DNA from: Stercorarius parasiticus
Lineage: Eukaryota; Chordata; Aves; Charadriiformes; Stercorariidae
Length of the DNA: 64,000 nucleotides
NCBI GenBank assembly: GCA_013396915.1
Contig: VWZL01000904.1
Location: forward strand, 330,346 to 394,345
Direction: 5' to 3'
The notes under the pieces are model-generated. The model was not told the DNA's origin and did not search any database. It saw only the letters and a list, made by a program, of their open reading frames with translations. The position numbers and the translations under genes were made by a program. This document shows positions 27,207-41,326 of the stretch, one piece after another. Position 1 is the stretch's first letter, and each line of letters opens with the position of its first letter.

Positions 27207-27261
27207 GCACCTTGTTTCAGTCTGCTTTCCAGTGAAGCTGTTTGCCGTTCTTTATCTGCAG

Positions 27262-27536
27262 GAACGATTCTCACTCATCCCTGTTTTCCCAAGTCTTGTT
27301 GCTTATGGTGAGATTTTCTTCACTTATAACATGGCTAATCCCTCATCTCTCTCTTTCCAAGCTGGAGAGATCCTGAAAACAGTCCTGAAAACACTCACTG
27401 TCAGCCTTCTTAAACTACTTGGTGTTGTTCAAGCACTCTTTCCTTTGATTCTTCTCTCCTTGTTCAGAATTGCAAGGAAGGAGGAAATTGTCCTTGACAG
27501 CACCAATGGCTCATGTTCCGTCACTGTGGAAGACAG
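27262..27536 (+). ncRNA. Candidate exon, open frame of 91 codons
   Basis: Preceded by CCGTTCTTTATCTGCAG and ending GACAG|GTAGAT, 275 nt. One frame is open throughout and encodes a hydrophobic stretch (LKTLTVSLLKLLGVVQALFP then LILLSLFRIARK) followed by a polar tail. I do not recognise it as any protein. A stop-free frame of this length is not rare by chance, so I file it with the possible lncRNA exons rather than as a gene. Confidence 0.18.
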
Positions 27537-30500
27537 GTAGATTAAACTTCTTTCTTGGATCACTTAAAAGATGCAGTTTCCCACACCCTTTGATTAAGAG
27601 ATGTTTGCATCTTCCCTACACTGGAGACAAAAGTTGTTTTCCCGCCTTGTTTTCCCCATGTATGACACCATGTGGTCAAGAGTCCTCTCTCTACACTCCT
27701 GTGATGTGCGGCCAGTGGGGGTAGGTGGCGGATTTTTTGCTGCAGACCATAGATCAAGAAGAGTTGCCTGTCAACAGCAGTGGTTCCCATCACTGCAGTG
27801 GGGAAGGGAAGAAGAGCTTTCAGAGGACGTTGGCAGGGATATACTTGTGAAAGCCATGGAAGAAATTTCATGCTTTGGATGCCTGCAGGAAGTAGGCTAA
27901 CAACCGCACAGTGGTTTTCACTGGCAGACTGCATCCAGTATTTAAAAGCACAGATGTACTTGTTTAAGAAGGTAAATGGAAACTCAGCAAGACACGGGCA
28001 GATTGATTCCCTCACAAAATGCTGCTGGCATGTAAGAGCGTAGCTTGCTGTAGTGGAGCAGATGAGACGGGACTGCTGCCTGGCAGTGTTACAGCTGTAC
28101 CTTCAGTGCATCCTGCAGATAGGTACAAAGTTCATTCACTGGTTATAATAGCCCCTCTAGGATTGCCTTGTAAAATTGCCTTGTTAGGCAATTAAAAGCT
28201 CTATCACCATGACATAATTCTGTGAGTCATCTGTCATAAGTGCCATCTCAACAACCCAATGATAAAACTGAACCAAACTGCTTTAAATGATGCCTCGCTT
28301 CTTCTAGAGTGCTCCAGAAACTTATTCCACCGTAAGGTTTTATTACTCTAAATGTAGTATGTGGCACACTGAAAACACCGCCAAGGTAGACAGGTTGGTT
28401 GCTGATGCCAGAATCCTCTTGGACCTGTCTCTCATCAGCTGTGCGAACCAGAAGCTGTCCTCAGCTCTGAGGGCCTGGCTTTATCAGCAGCCAAGAGAGG
28501 CTCACTGCGGGCTGCTCTCTGACGAAATGCCATCCAGCTTGTCAGAACAAGAATACGATAAAAATACTGCTGGAGGTCTGGGGTTTGCCCAGTTTCCTAT
28601 GGAGATGACACATAATAACCCTGTGTGTGCATGCGTATGTTCCCGGTAACTTTGGAACGCAGTGATCAATATAAATCTCATTTCATGCCAGGCTAGAGAT
28701 GTTAAAGATGTTCAGTTCCTGCAAGTTTCATGAAAATATGTAGAGGAGATGGAGAGGGACCTCCCATTAACCTCCCTCTTGAATGAAAGGCTGAACCCAC
28801 TTCAGGTGCTAGTTACTGCATACAGGACTGAATACATCATGAATGTCCTTATTGCCGAGGCGTAAATTACGGCTAGTGTCATTAAACACCAGAGTCCAGC
28901 TAGGAGATTCAAATCCACAGGTAATTAATTTCCTTTGGGTTTTGCCACTCATGAAACCTGCTGTTTATTCTTTGGGTCTTCTACAATTTACTTTTACCTC
29001 ACTATGTTAATAAAATATCCGGGCTAGCCCAGATGCCTCCTGGTTTAGGTATCTCTTCAGGGGATACTTCTCAAGCCCATCCTGAACCTTTCCTTCCTCC
29101 CCAAAATCAGGGAGATCTGCCCCTGGCTGGCTGACATAGCGCTGGAGCATCACAGCCGTATTCTGCTGCTGGTGATGCCAGCGATGTGCAGGTAAAAATG
29201 CCCACAATTTTCTCCATGGCTGGATAAGGCCTGAAGGCAAAAGGGCTACTTGGTCCTGGTGGGAAACACAACAGTGGGCCTGCCATACATTAAAAATGTA
29301 TCTTTGTCTATACTACATCAATAAGCTGTGAACTTAAAGCACCTTCAAAACAGACTGAGGAACAAACACTGTCTTGGCAGTCAGGACACTCTAATTATTT
29401 TGCATTGTTAGTTGTTAGCTGCAGCTGCTTTCATGAGCAGCAGATAAGCTTAATGTGAAATAAATACCCCTGTGAAGACACATCTTTAATTTTGGACCTG
29501 TCATCTCATCCAAACTGCTGCAGTGTCACAGGAAAATAGCTATTTTTAAACACTCATTCTCCATACCACTTTCTTGATCTGTTTTGTAAAGTAATCTTCA
29601 AGACACTTCTGTGGGGCAGTTAATCTTACGGCTACCCTCAGACGGGGAATTTTCGCGGCGTGGGTAATGCAGTATCACAGTCCAGGCTCTGGAGAGGCCA
29701 GAACAGCCCCCGTAACGCTTCAGAGGACCGCTGCCCTCTGCCCCCCCAGCTGGTGGCTGCGTTTGTGCCAAGCACCTGCAAGGGAAGCAGGAAGCTGGAG
29801 CCTGCCAGCATTATTCTTTACCGACAAAACAAAAAACGGCTGGCAAAAGTTGAAGGTTGCTCTGTGGTGTCTAACATCCTCCTCAGCTTGCTCAAGGTGG
29901 AGACTGGGGGAAGATGACTGAGGTGACCAGAGTGTAAGTGGCTCTCCCAGCCTCTGAGGTAGAGGCTTAATCTCAGGCCTTGCAGAAAGACCCCAGGTTC
30001 ACAAGAAATGAGTTCCTCCAAGATCCTGGTACACAGCAAGGGGCAACTGACCTCTATCCCCTATAAATCCAATTCCTCCTCCTTCTCCAGTTTCACCCCC
30101 TGCAGCCGTTCTCCCCAGAGTTGCCCCAACACTTCACCTTTTCCCGTAATTTGCCTTTCTCTTCTTCTTCTGTTGCTCACAGAGCAACCCCAAGGTTTTT
30201 CCTTCCCAGCTTTTGATCCTGTAGTCTCTGCCCCTGACAAACATTCACACATCGTTTCTTTTCTGAACTAGCTGAACTGTAACCCATATAAAGCAGATAT
30301 AATTTCACATTTCCTTTAAGCAAAAAGAAGAGAAACATGGTTTCCTCCACCAGTCATTTCTAAATCCAACACTGATTTCAGTCAATGACAAGCATAAACT
30401 TTACAAAGAACTGGATGGTGTTGCAGTTCAGTGGCTGCAGTGTGTCCCCACCAGAGTCATTCTCAAATGGCAACTTCAGAAGGCCACGTTTTATTGCCCC

Positions 30501-31294
30501 GGGAGGTTCCCTCCAGTTTCCCTGAAGAGAGAATTAAGCTCTCCATACAAGTCCCTCAGAGGTTCACACAGTGCTTTGCTCTGGCTAGAATAAGTTTTGA
30601 ATAACTAAGAACATTTGAGATATAAACAGATTAATAATTTGCAGGTCACATCTTCCCAAAAGGTGTGACCTTCACTTGCCAGCACTAAAAAAGCCCTGTT
30701 TTATGAAAAGGAAAATGAATTTCAAGACTCCTGCCTGAATTTGTCACAAGTGCTATTCCACATTAGCACAGGACATGCCAGATTTCATGGTAATCTTGAA
30801 TACATGTGTGTAATTTGGACATCCAAAAGAGCCAGTCTTTACATTTGAAAGGCATATCAACTTCACTCTAGCAAAGTCATCACTGTATTATCATCCTCCA
30901 AAGAAGCTGAAGGCTGTAATTCATGAATGCACAGAGTTTACTTAAGAATTCCTGTTGTGGTGACCTCAGTTTCTTGGAAAATCCTACCCCTGCTTCAGGT
31001 ACGCCTCTGCTCTTCATGCAACAGCTGCTAAGATGTCAAAGATTTACCAAAATTACCCATAAACTGCAACGGTTCAGTTGCTGCGGAACATGCATCTGAG
31101 ACTGCAATAAAAACGGAAGCGGCAGGCCAGAAAACAGGAGCATGACAATTCCTCTGCATTACAATGAAAAACTGGATTATACTGCCCAAAGGGATAGACG
31201 CATTTCAAAGAGGTCTTCTTGTAAAGCTGGCACAGTGCCTTGCCAGAGATTCTGCTGGGCCTCATCATAGTCTGCATTTTCTTTTTGTTTAAAG

Positions 31295-31377
31295 GTACAA
31301 CAAATCACCACAGCAAAATAAACAAAGAGTCACGGACTTTTCTGCAGTATACACCACTATCTGTTAAAGCTGATAAG
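31295..31377 (+). ncRNA. Candidate exon with good splice sites
   Basis: Acceptor TTTTCTTTTTGTTTAAAG, donor GATAAG|GTAAAC, 83 nt. One frame is open (TTNHHSKINKESRTFLQYTP). No known product. Could be part of the same + strand transcript as 25923-26041. Confidence 0.15.
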
Positions 31378-34289
31378 GTAAACTGCACTGCTATTAAGTC
31401 TTCAATACCTTGGATTAAAATGAGTTTTTAGTAATTGCACTGAGTCAAAGCTGCTTCTGAACTCATTAGTCACAAGGGGTCTCTTAATTTCTCCCTGCTG
31501 TGTCAGACTAAATGGGGTTTTGCTGTCCTCTTCTATCTATACCTTTTTTTTTAATATTTTTTTTTTTTTTGGCTATCAGTAAAATCCCCCCAGAACGTTT
31601 TCAATCGAGAGCTTTCCTGTAAGGACTCAGCACATGGGAGGCAGGGAAATCTCCTGTTATGGCTATACAGAGCATCTAATTTGAAACACGGATTTTGCAT
31701 TGAGGAGGGAAGCAACACTGTCATCAGTGTTTCTTTAAATAGTGGCTAAATTTAAGAATGCAAATCTTTGGTTTTAACTTTGATTAGCCATGAAATTTTA
31801 CCTTCTTATACCAGACAAGCCTAGCACAGACCTACTGTCTTAAGATCGCCTTGCTCTGCCTGCATTTTTTGAAAACAGGCTGATTCAGGATTCTGTCCAA
31901 AATTGCTGTGATACAGGTTAAAATTTCCCAGCTGTAGCTCTGAGATCCCCCCTGGAACAGGCTACGTGTCCACCAGCAGGACGTATCCTGGTAGAACGCT
32001 TAAGCATTAACCAGCACATGGCAAAAAGGCAGCAAGACTTACTTCATACTGTGGTCCCCAAGACCTCTAACACACTTAAGCCTTTCTCCTCCTGATCTCA
32101 CCAAAACAGGCTACGATGCACAAAAAGGAAAGAAAAGACTTCATGCCTACCACTTTGTTTTATTGATTGAAATATAAAAACGTGTCTGCTGGTTTGGTTT
32201 TATCTATGCCATACTGAATAGGGTTGTTTTATCTACAGCGAAAGTCAGATGTGCTGTTTCCATGTTAAAAGCTGGGAAAACTGCATGTTATCAACTCTGT
32301 TATATATGCAATCCTAAAAATCATCCATTTTGCTTTCTGGAAGTTTGTGGGGGTTTTTTAATCAGAACTGGTATGCTTCAGGACACGAAATTGGAAATCA
32401 GCTCTTCTCCTTATGAGACAATCAATAACTGAAAAAGTTGTGCTGGGAGTTAAGTTGGGAAATTGCTTCTCCTTATGTTGTCCATAGAGATATAAAAGAA
32501 GAAAATTAAAGAGTTGAGGGAGTGAGAACAAGTGTCAGAGCTGGGATTTAGACTTTCTGGTGAGAGGTTTAAAGGATGATTTCTCAGGTAAAAGAACCTT
32601 CTTGATTGTCAAAAGAGTCTAGGTCTACATCAAATACCCCCCAAACACCCAAGAGGAAATCAAGTGCATAAATTCTACTGTTTCACAAAGCTCTGGGTGT
32701 CCTTTGTGATTTACATAAGAATACAGAATAACTGCTTAGAAATCTCTTTGTAAAGCCCATCTTTCTTATTTCTCTTGCCTGAAAGACTTCAGAATTCCTG
32801 CAGCGAGCTCCACTGCACAGAGTAGCTATTTCCCAAGAGTAAACACCGTAAAACCTGAGTGAATGCGGGGAGACTCTGAAGTGAAGGACAGGGATCCTGC
32901 AGGACCACAAGAACTCCCTGGTTTTGCTGGCTGGGTCTGGGTAACCTACGTGTGCATTGTCTGGGGAGCCAAGGATTAAACCAGGATTAAGCTTTGGGGG
33001 ACAAGACAGCAAACTTCAGGCTCAACCAGGTTGCTGGCACATAAATTCCTTCTCAGACCTAGGGCAAGTCAGGGTTTCAGGCTGTGGATTCTGCTATACA
33101 GTGCCCAAAACCAGCTGATGAAAGATCACCTTTATTCTCTTTTATTTTTACCTCAGATTCTTGGGAGGATTCAGATCCCAATTGTTTTACTAATATTGTC
33201 TGAAATATAATTCATACACCAAGATGTATTTGATTCTGGCAGAGATATATAGATATATAGACAAGATAAAGTATCTTGTCCCTAGTCTTACCATTCAGGA
33301 CACTGATCCTTTTCAGAATCAAGGCCCGTAGTCTGCGAGTTACAAAACCCTGACGTCTACAGTAGAGACCAGCTTTTCCTGTACTACTGTTGGTTTGGGG
33401 AATACCCCCATGCAAATGGATTTTCTATACATTCAGGGAGCAGAGCGAAAAATCCTTAGTGTACAGGTCTCATAATCTGACTGAATCAACAGGAGATCGG
33501 AGGGGATTTTATTGCAGGTTAAACAGGGCACGCCGCGGGAGGGCACGGCTAAAATGGTTTTAGATGGGCCTGACAAGATGTAGGTGCCTTGTAGCTAAAC
33601 TCGGAGATGTCTGACTGCTTGGCAGGCCCAAACAGGTGAAATGCCATAATATCTGTACGAGGAGCCAGCGATCCAATGAACCAGGGCAGTAAAGCTGCCA
33701 GCAAAGGGGACGGTGCAAAGCCGCGTAATCAGACGCGGGGACCGAGGCCTGCAGAGTTTGCGCAGTGCCTCTGTCTGAAGCAATTTGCTTTGCTGAGAAG
33801 GTTCAGCAACGTAGCATTATGCAATGGCACAAAGCTACGCAGCTGGTCAAATGCTTCTTCCGACTTCCACTGCTATTTATATATTCCCAGACTGAAAGCT
33901 GGCATGCAGACACCAGTCGGCCCAAGAGTTGCGTGTGCTTTGTTTTCATAAAAAATGAGCTTAGTTTCACCTCGAGAGCTTAGGAAACCTCTAAGGCTTG
34001 GCTAATTGATCCATTAAATTTAGGCTTTGAACCAAACCCTGCAGTCCTGTGTTTTCTGGGCACTGCAGCTATCTAGCAATGTTGAGAATCATAGATATAT
34101 TCAGTAGCTTTTCTTTAGATAACCATACTTTTTAAAAAAATCATTAGTATGTCATACCATTAAAAGATAAAAGGAACTTCGATGTAAACTAAAAATGCCT
34201 TTTGAGAATGTTTATCAAGTACAATATTACGATGCTACAGCAAGTTAGATTAAAGCCTGAAACTCAAATACAATACTAAGATAAAGTCC

Positions 34290-34366
34290 TTTTACTTTAA
34301 AGCTTTACCTTAAAGCTTTACTTTACCTTTAAAGCTTTTACTTTAAAGCTTTTACCTTAAAGCTTT
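34290..34366. repeat. AAAGCTTT-rich minisatellite
   Basis: Five imperfect units of roughly 13-19 bp built on TTTTACTTTAAAGCTT / TACCTTAAAGCTT. Each unit contains the self-complementary core TTAAAGCTT (HindIII-type AAGCTT), and the array is followed by CTGCTTTAAAAAGCAGC, itself an inverted repeat. Confidence 0.9.
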
Positions 34367-35715
34367 AGTGCTGCTTTAAAAAGCAGCTAAATACTTGAAA
34401 TGGATTGAGGTGGTACAATAGGCCTGCTAATTTTTTGAAGTATTAAAAAAAGCGTGAAAAACAGAACCATGCCAAAATTTCAATTTAACCTTTGCTTCTT
34501 TTTTTTCCTGCTACAGGGTTGCCACATAAACAACACTGGTTTCTAATCTGTGCATAAAAGACAGCAGGAGGTTTTTAGTTGCAGAGGTGACGGACAGGTA
34601 AGCGTAGCTGCAGAAGCCATTCCACCTGGAGCGAAAGCAAAGAGGAGGGAGAGCACAGGAAGAAGCCACCGCTCCTCAAGACTTGCAAAGAGCAACTGTC
34701 CCTGTGGGATCCAAAGCAGGTACTGAGGTAGCCACAGTAGTTATCTGAAGTATTTACACTGAGAAAAATGAAAATCAAATACTATGGTGCTACAATAATT
34801 GGCTCTTTTGAGCAAGGTTAAATAACCACTAAGCACTTGAAAGATTGACAAGAAAAATATGAGGACGCTCAGTTTATTGATACAGCCTTGGTAAATCTCT
34901 TCTCTTTACATTGTTTGTCCTCTGAAGGAACAGAGGATCACCTCCACATTAGCTGCATTACGGTTATAATTATGTCAGTTAAAACAAGGTATGTGCAGCT
35001 ATGCTTGGATAAAAACAAGCGAGACAGTTTTCTTGTTTACTGCCATCATAGATGGACATGCTGTCACAGGGACTGTTAAATGCAGAAACAACGTTCTGTT
35101 TTTCTGGCTAAAATCCTTCTTTCTGTACTGGAAAGGGAAATTTGCAAAGATTCTAGGTTATTATTATATTATTATTTTTAAATTAGCAGTAATTCTAAAT
35201 ACTCTAACAGTGCCACACTGATCTAAACTGAGTAAATATAATGTTTTAATGCTTTGAATATAATGAGTATAATGCCTTTAAGCGACCAGTTTTTCAAGAG
35301 CGCTCCTTCTCAGCTTCCCCAAGTTCAATTAGAATAAATAGCATTCGGTGCCTCCTCAGGAAGATACGCCCCACAACGTACGAGCTGGGAATGCAATACC
35401 GTAAAGCACTAGCACCTCCCAGAGGATGCTGACGGCTATCAGCCCTGTAGCACCCCAAACAGTCTTTTCTCACAGTTTGTAGTCTCGTTTTAGGGGTGCA
35501 AATGTTGATACAGGCGTGAGTTAAGATGTGAAGTATCTTACAAATACTACACAGGAAATCCTCAGATGAAGCCCTCAGCCAAGGTACAGGCACAGGGCCT
35601 TCAATCACAGCCAGGGATTAATCTTCTGGTGAAACGGAGATCTTCCTGCTCCAGGAAGAAGACCTAAGAGCTGCAAAAAGCTGGGGCATTCAACGATAAG
35701 AAAGCAGACAGTTTC

Positions 35716-35735
35716 CACTTTCCAAATGGAAAGTG
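35716..35735. repeat. Short inverted repeat, 9-bp stem
   Basis: CACTTTCCA, AA, TGGAAAGTG. Perfect but short; may be chance. Confidence 0.7.
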
Positions 35736-36270
35736 TTGGGTTTTTTTTAAATTTCAAATAGAAAAGAACTCTAGATATATAGATTTTTATATTTAAACTT
35801 GTTGAAGTCTCAGCATTCTTGGAAACTCTCGGTTTTGATTAGGCTGCTTAAGTGTAGTAGTATTGGCTCTGCAGACTGAAGCTGCAGCACTGGATCGTAT
35901 TGTGTTACAGCAGTGCTCTCCATTCAAGGAGCGGAGAGAACAGAGTGCTGCGATGATACATCTTCATCCCACAGCAACGTACCGGTACCTTTGATCTAAC
36001 AGCTATCATCCATTCTCATGAAATCTGATTCAGTCTCCATTGCGATTAAGAGAGAAAGACTCTTCTGGCTTCAGCAGCAGCCAGATGTGGTCTCTGTTGT
36101 CTACAGAACTATCGTTGCCACAGAGAAAGTAAAAGAAGCACCAATAGAATTACCAGGCGTTCCATTTCTGTAACTGAGAATGTAATAGAAGATTTCCAAT
36201 CCTACAAAAATCAAGGAGAGGAACAGATTCCAATTCCCTGAACAAAAGTGTTTCCTGAATAAACACTGCT

Positions 36271-36298
36271 AAAAAAAAAATATATATATATATATATG
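36271..36298. repeat. A(10) followed by (TA)9 microsatellite
   Basis: Ten A then nine TA units, followed after 8 bases by an AATAATAATAAT run. Simple repeat. Confidence 0.95.
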
Positions 36299-37215
36299 CA
36301 GAGAATAATAATAATAAAAAAAGAAAAGTAGTTAATCCAGAATCAGAGAATATTTTAAAAACAGAAGTAACTTAATACGGTTCTTAATCAAATATATTGT
36401 GTTAGATCACAAAGGAGAAATATAATTCAGGCATCTATACCTTAAATGTAAAACAAAGAAAAATAATGCAAAAGAATGCATTCCTCCGTTCTACTATGTT
36501 TACGATAAAAGTATGCAAGCAGTATCGGACAATATTATTTTGAAAATCCATTACAGCAATCCTCTTGTCAAATATTTCAAAGTGTCTTGAGATAAAAAAT
36601 GAATAAATACTGGCACTGATGCTATGATGGTTAGATGCGCCTTGACACCAAGAGCTGTGACATAGTTCAGGTTGATCTTTAGCAAGGATAACTTGTGCGA
36701 ATGCCAACAAAATGAGTACCAATCAGAAACACAAATATAATACATTTCTTGAAGATACATGCTGCCATTTCTCAGCCTCTTTCCATCTCCAATACGCAAT
36801 GCTGCTTCTCCACTGCAAGTCTGCTGCTGACTGCTCTGGAAAGTGTGATCGTCCAAACTTTTACATGGATGCAAAGCCAGCTACACCAGGCAGCCAGACC
36901 TCTGCTAAACTCAACAAAAGCAGAGCACAAGGTTCCACCAAGGACAGAAATCCCTCTTCAATTATTTTTTAACTAACTATATCTTAAATCAGGAAGCCTG
37001 GTCTCTCAGTGCAGGGACGCATCTTGCAATTCCAACTCTGCATGGTACTGAGAGACTTCAGGGGAACTTTTGATACTCCACATTACTTCAGTCCTAGTTG
37101 CAACTACAGGCCACAAAATTCAGATCGTTACTTTTGCAAAAGTCTGAATGTGTCAGAAGTTAAATCTTCCAGTTTTGAAGGAATTAGGTTCATTAAACTG
37201 CATTTCAAACGGATA

Positions 37216-37541
37216 TGTGACTTAAAGGGTGGGTGTCAGGAGGATGGGGCCAGGCTCTTTTCAGTGGTGCCCAGTGACAGGACAAGAGGTAATGGGCACA
37301 AACTTGGACATAGGAAGTTCCACCTAAACATGAGGAGGAACTTCTTTACTTTGAGGGTGGCAGAGCACTGGCACAGGCTGCCCAGAGAGGTGGTGGAGTC
37401 TCCATCTGTGGAGTCACTCAAAACCCACCTGGACACGTTCCTGTGCAACCTGCTCTAGGTGACCCTGCTCTGGCAGGGGGGTTGGACTAGATGATCTCCA
37501 GAGGCCCCTTCCAACCCCTACCATTCTGTGATTCTGTGACT
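37216..37541 (+). mobile_element. CR1 LINE, 5'-truncated copy with ORF2 C-terminus
   Basis: About 325 bp of CR1. It holds the last ~75 codons of the CR1 ORF2 (reverse transcriptase protein) C-terminal region, including [32 protein letters not shown] and the stop TAG at 37456-37458. The 3' UTR follows: GACCCTGCTCTGGCAGG, GGTTGGACTAGATGATCTCC, CCCCTTCCAACCCCTACC and the octamer tail ATTCTGTGATTCTGTGAC. The frame is still open across this piece, so it is one of the younger CR1 copies here, but it lacks the RT and endonuclease domains and cannot move on its own. Confidence 0.96.
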
Positions 37542-39099
37542 AAGCATAAAACAGTCTCAGTCCAAAATTGATACATATTACTGCAGGAAACTTGTTTTAT
37601 TTTCCTAGTAATGACTAGGCTAAACAGTAAAGTGTAATCATTTATAAACCTACAATTCCACAACGTTAAAAAATTTTCACCAGATAACCCATGCCAATAA
37701 TCTAGGAATCTGTTCTCTAAAAAAGCTGCATGGTCATCTTACTTCAACTGACTGCTGGCACTGTACCACATACATGTCCACGTGTTCTCCTCTTTGACTC
37801 TGTAACAAAATGGATCTAAATGATCACCTAGACTTGATGAGATTAATGGAGTATTACCTAACCCTGAGCCGCAGGAAGCATATTCTGTGGTAATAACAAA
37901 AACTTCCTGTTAGAGGATGATACTTAAGAGTTAAGTCTATTAACTTTCAAATAAGTACTTTGAAAAATAGCTTGGAAAGCCACCAAAACGTGAGTTCAAG
38001 AAACTTCATCTTCAACATGAAAGAAACAAATTTTTCATAATTCAAACAAAACATGTGAACATTCCTATTCCTCCAGCCATTGATTTAAATGGAAATAAGA
38101 CAGCAAGACTGAAATATGAGGTGTATTATGCTGAAGGGTGCGAGTTCACAGTAGCTTTCTCAAACTTGAAGTTAGGTAAAGAAATCAAAATGTCTAATGC
38201 TGATTAATCAAATCGCATACTTGAGCTAAACGGAAAAACAATTTAAGCTTCTAAATAGTCCCAAAATTCACACATGTGTCCAAGACAAACCATCGCAGCA
38301 TTTAGGTACCTCCAGTATCTGTTTTCAGTGCCAAAGTCCAAAATTTAGATTCTAAAATGCTGGTTCAGCTGTTGCCTAAGTCAGGAAGCATTTAACTCCA
38401 GTTTCATAGAAGGATACAGGTGCCCAAAGTGGAATTTAAATCAAACACATGCACTTAAATCCAGCAGTGACAGTCAAAACAAGAGATCTCCACATTTTCA
38501 CCAGTAGAGGAGATGATGCACACAGTTTTTGATAGAAAACACTGAAACAACCAAATGATTGGGGATTAAATCCAAAGTCTTACCTTATAACATGCATTCT
38601 CTCTTTCTGGCCCAAAGAATATTTAAGCATGCCATTTAAAAGTGGAGCAATTTCAAGCAGAGACTGAGAGCACGCTTTCACTGAGCTAAAATTGCCTGCT
38701 TTGGGAGTTAAGTCCTATGAGTTCAAATCCTCTTCAGGAAAAGGGAAGTACTGAAGCAGTTCTTCAACATTCGAAGCAAATGGCCCAAGCCATGAAACAA
38801 AACATTTGACATTTTCAAGAGGAAGGATTCCTTACTGCAGCATTTCTAAGAGTATTCACAAAGATAGAAATTTCTTACTTTCAGGGAAAAATACTTCATT
38901 AAGTAAATGTAAGGTCGCAAGCATTTACCAGTGCTCAGAATGTACATTGTCTTAGAAAAACCACTTAATTCTTCAAAACTGAGTAAATTAAGGATAATCA
39001 GGCTTCCTACAGAAACAAAGATACTTTCAAGTAAGAGCCACAGCCTTCATCTCATCTAAACTGAGAAATGCAGAATGAAATCTCATGCTAGATGCTAGT

Positions 39100-39400
39100 G
39101 CGGAATGTTGACGGGAGGAGGTCTAGAGGAACTGAGAAATGAAGTCATAGTAAGTCTGCGTGTCAAGCAGACAACATTAAATCTTGGCAAATGCAAGGTA
39201 ATGCATGCAGAAAGGAACAACGTGTTGAGTTCCAAACTGTACTGCTCACCAAAGAAAAAGTCTTGACATTAAAACCACAGTTCAATGTGCTGTAACTGAT
39301 GATAATGCTAACAGTGTTAGGAAACAATAAATATGCTGAGAGGAAATGAGAGTGTATTTCAACATTTTTTATAAATCACTGGTTTGTACCACAGAACCAC
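39100..39400 (+). mobile_element. Ancient CR1/L3-type LINE fragment
   Basis: A central stretch (TCTTGGCAAATGCAAGGTAA, GCATGCAGAAAGGAACAACG, TGCTCACCAAAGAAAAAGTC, then CAATGTGCTGTAACTGATGA) follows the order of a CR1/L3 ORF2 segment that I recognise. Ends are fuzzy and the frame is broken. It may be a separate insertion from the copy at 41.3 kb. Confidence 0.65.
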
Positions 39401-41326
39401 GGAATCACAATGGGAAGCTGGTCTAGTCGCGGAATCCACATTGACAACACAACTTGAATCATCATCCTTTCTGTAAAGTAGATACCCCTTCTTTCCTTTT
39501 CAAGTGAGCTCCTGCATGGATTCTAACATCTCCCTGGGGCGGCTGCGGGAGGGAAATGATGGAGCTTTAGAACTGATGCAACAGACTCTCATCTGCATCT
39601 CAGAGCCGCACGCCGCAGCTGCAGAGCTGTCGCGCTGAACAACAGAGCTGCTTCATTGCAATTTTCCCACTGGAAAGAGAGAAGAGTTTATGTTCAGGAA
39701 ATGGGTATGAAGCCCAAAGAAAGAGTACCTGGAACACACCCAGGAGAGCTGAAAAAACACAGAGATGCAAGGGATTTGAACTAACCAAATTTCAGGCGTT
39801 ATTTTTTGTAGTACTGTTGTTCCATATATTATTTAGGTAAACAGATACAGACTAGTCTGCTTTATGCCCCTTCTGTTGATAGTTATATCTAGTCACTAAT
39901 TCTGTGGTGAGATAAACAGTTTTTGCCTAAAAACCAAGATGGAGCAATAGAAAAACATTACTCTCTTTTCCAAATTACTTTTATCTTTTGAAGCCAACAT
40001 AGATCTGGTAAGAAGCCTCAGTTGACATCCCTGCTTATAATACAGGGGCATCTGGAGAAGTCACACACGCTGCAGCAAACCTAAACTGTCATGACTGATG
40101 TTTACGTCTAATCAGCCCCACAGATGTGACAGGATAATTCTGCCTGAGTTGTTTACCCTCAGCACTCTGAGTCATATAAGGTGTCAATTATACTGAAGTT
40201 AATATGAAAATATTTAATTTACTAACTGCAGGATCATACAACGAATCAGCCTCTGAAGAAACGGGATTAGTTAAAAAACAAAAAAGAATAATTGCCTGTA
40301 TTTTTTTTAAAAAAACAACACTATAACAATATAAAATCTACTTCAGTCTTATTTTCCACATGCAAGTCAGATTATTTAAATTCATGAATAATGGATATAT
40401 CTCTTTTATGATGTCTTGTTTCTTTCTATAATATGAAAAGACGAGCATTATGCAAATATAACATCTTAAAAAACAGTCTCTTGTCAAATAGGCATCGTTT
40501 TCTATTTTTCTGTTGGTAATATAATTGACAAAATACTTGATAGTACTGATTATGCTTTTTCTTGTAAACCACTTATTTTATGGGCTTAAACAGCTGTGGT
40601 TTTGCCTCTATGACAATGTGATTTCGTTATAAAGTTGTAACCATGCTGTGAAAGAGCAATAGGCAAAGTCTTGGGCGTACTAGCCTACCAGCTGGTAAAC
40701 GGCATTTGATAGCAATAAAGGTATAATTCAATCAACATTGGTACATTTCTAAAAAGGGGATAAGGTTAATATTATTCCCCCTCCTCAAGTTGTTAAGCCC
40801 ACATGAAACAAGCAGAGATTTAATTTCCAAATCTGAGCGTAGATGTTCTTGATTTATATAGAATCTCTTCGGAGATCTGCAAACATCTGTCACTACAAAC
40901 AATTCTAGGTCTCACCCTGGGACACCTTGAGTCAATTCAGCTCTCTTCAAAATTTCTTTTAGGATCCATCGTATCTGCTATAAAATTAGCCCACAGACTA
41001 ATTCAAACCTGAAAGTGGCTTCAAGGTTAGAGAAAACAAGGTTATGGTTAAAGCTTAAGTCTTGCTCATTCCTACATTACACCATTTCCACAGATGAAAC
41101 CTAACTTCTACGGCAATGAAGCAATTACAACAAAGTGGCAACTTCTGGCAAAGATTTTGTTTGGAAATACTTATTACAAAGTTATTTGCCACTGCGGTAC
41201 TTCAAACTTTCCAAGTATCAGATTAATTCTACAGCATTACAGACACCGAGTGAAAAACTCTGTTCTGAAAAATATCACTTTCAGTTTGACGATATATTGG
41301 GGATTGAGCCAACAGAAACTTCATGA

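Larger units (their letters stand above)
13591..34289. other. Intergenic, no gene recognised
   Basis: About 20 kb without a supported gene apart from the low-confidence exon candidates listed inside it. The 15.2-15.5, 16.5-16.9 and 19-22.7 kb parts are more GC-rich with many two-strand open frames of 60-160 codons, none with a recognisable domain. The 22.9-26.9 kb part is AT-rich and looks like possible conserved non-coding sequence. I see no clear LINE or LTR copies here. Confidence 0.7.

Noticed and set aside
27560..28015. Minus-strand frame of 151 codons
   Set aside because: Overlaps open frames on the plus strand, no recognised domain; treated as chance.
37009..37215. Upstream half of the 149-codon + strand frame at 37009-37458
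   Set aside because: Only the part from about 37216 is CR1 ORF2; the upstream codons are flanking sequence that happens to be open.
39390..39420. Second CR1 tail in reverse orientation (CACAGAACCACGGAATCACAATGG)
   Set aside because: Only ~25 bases resemble the reverse of a CR1 tail; too short to call.
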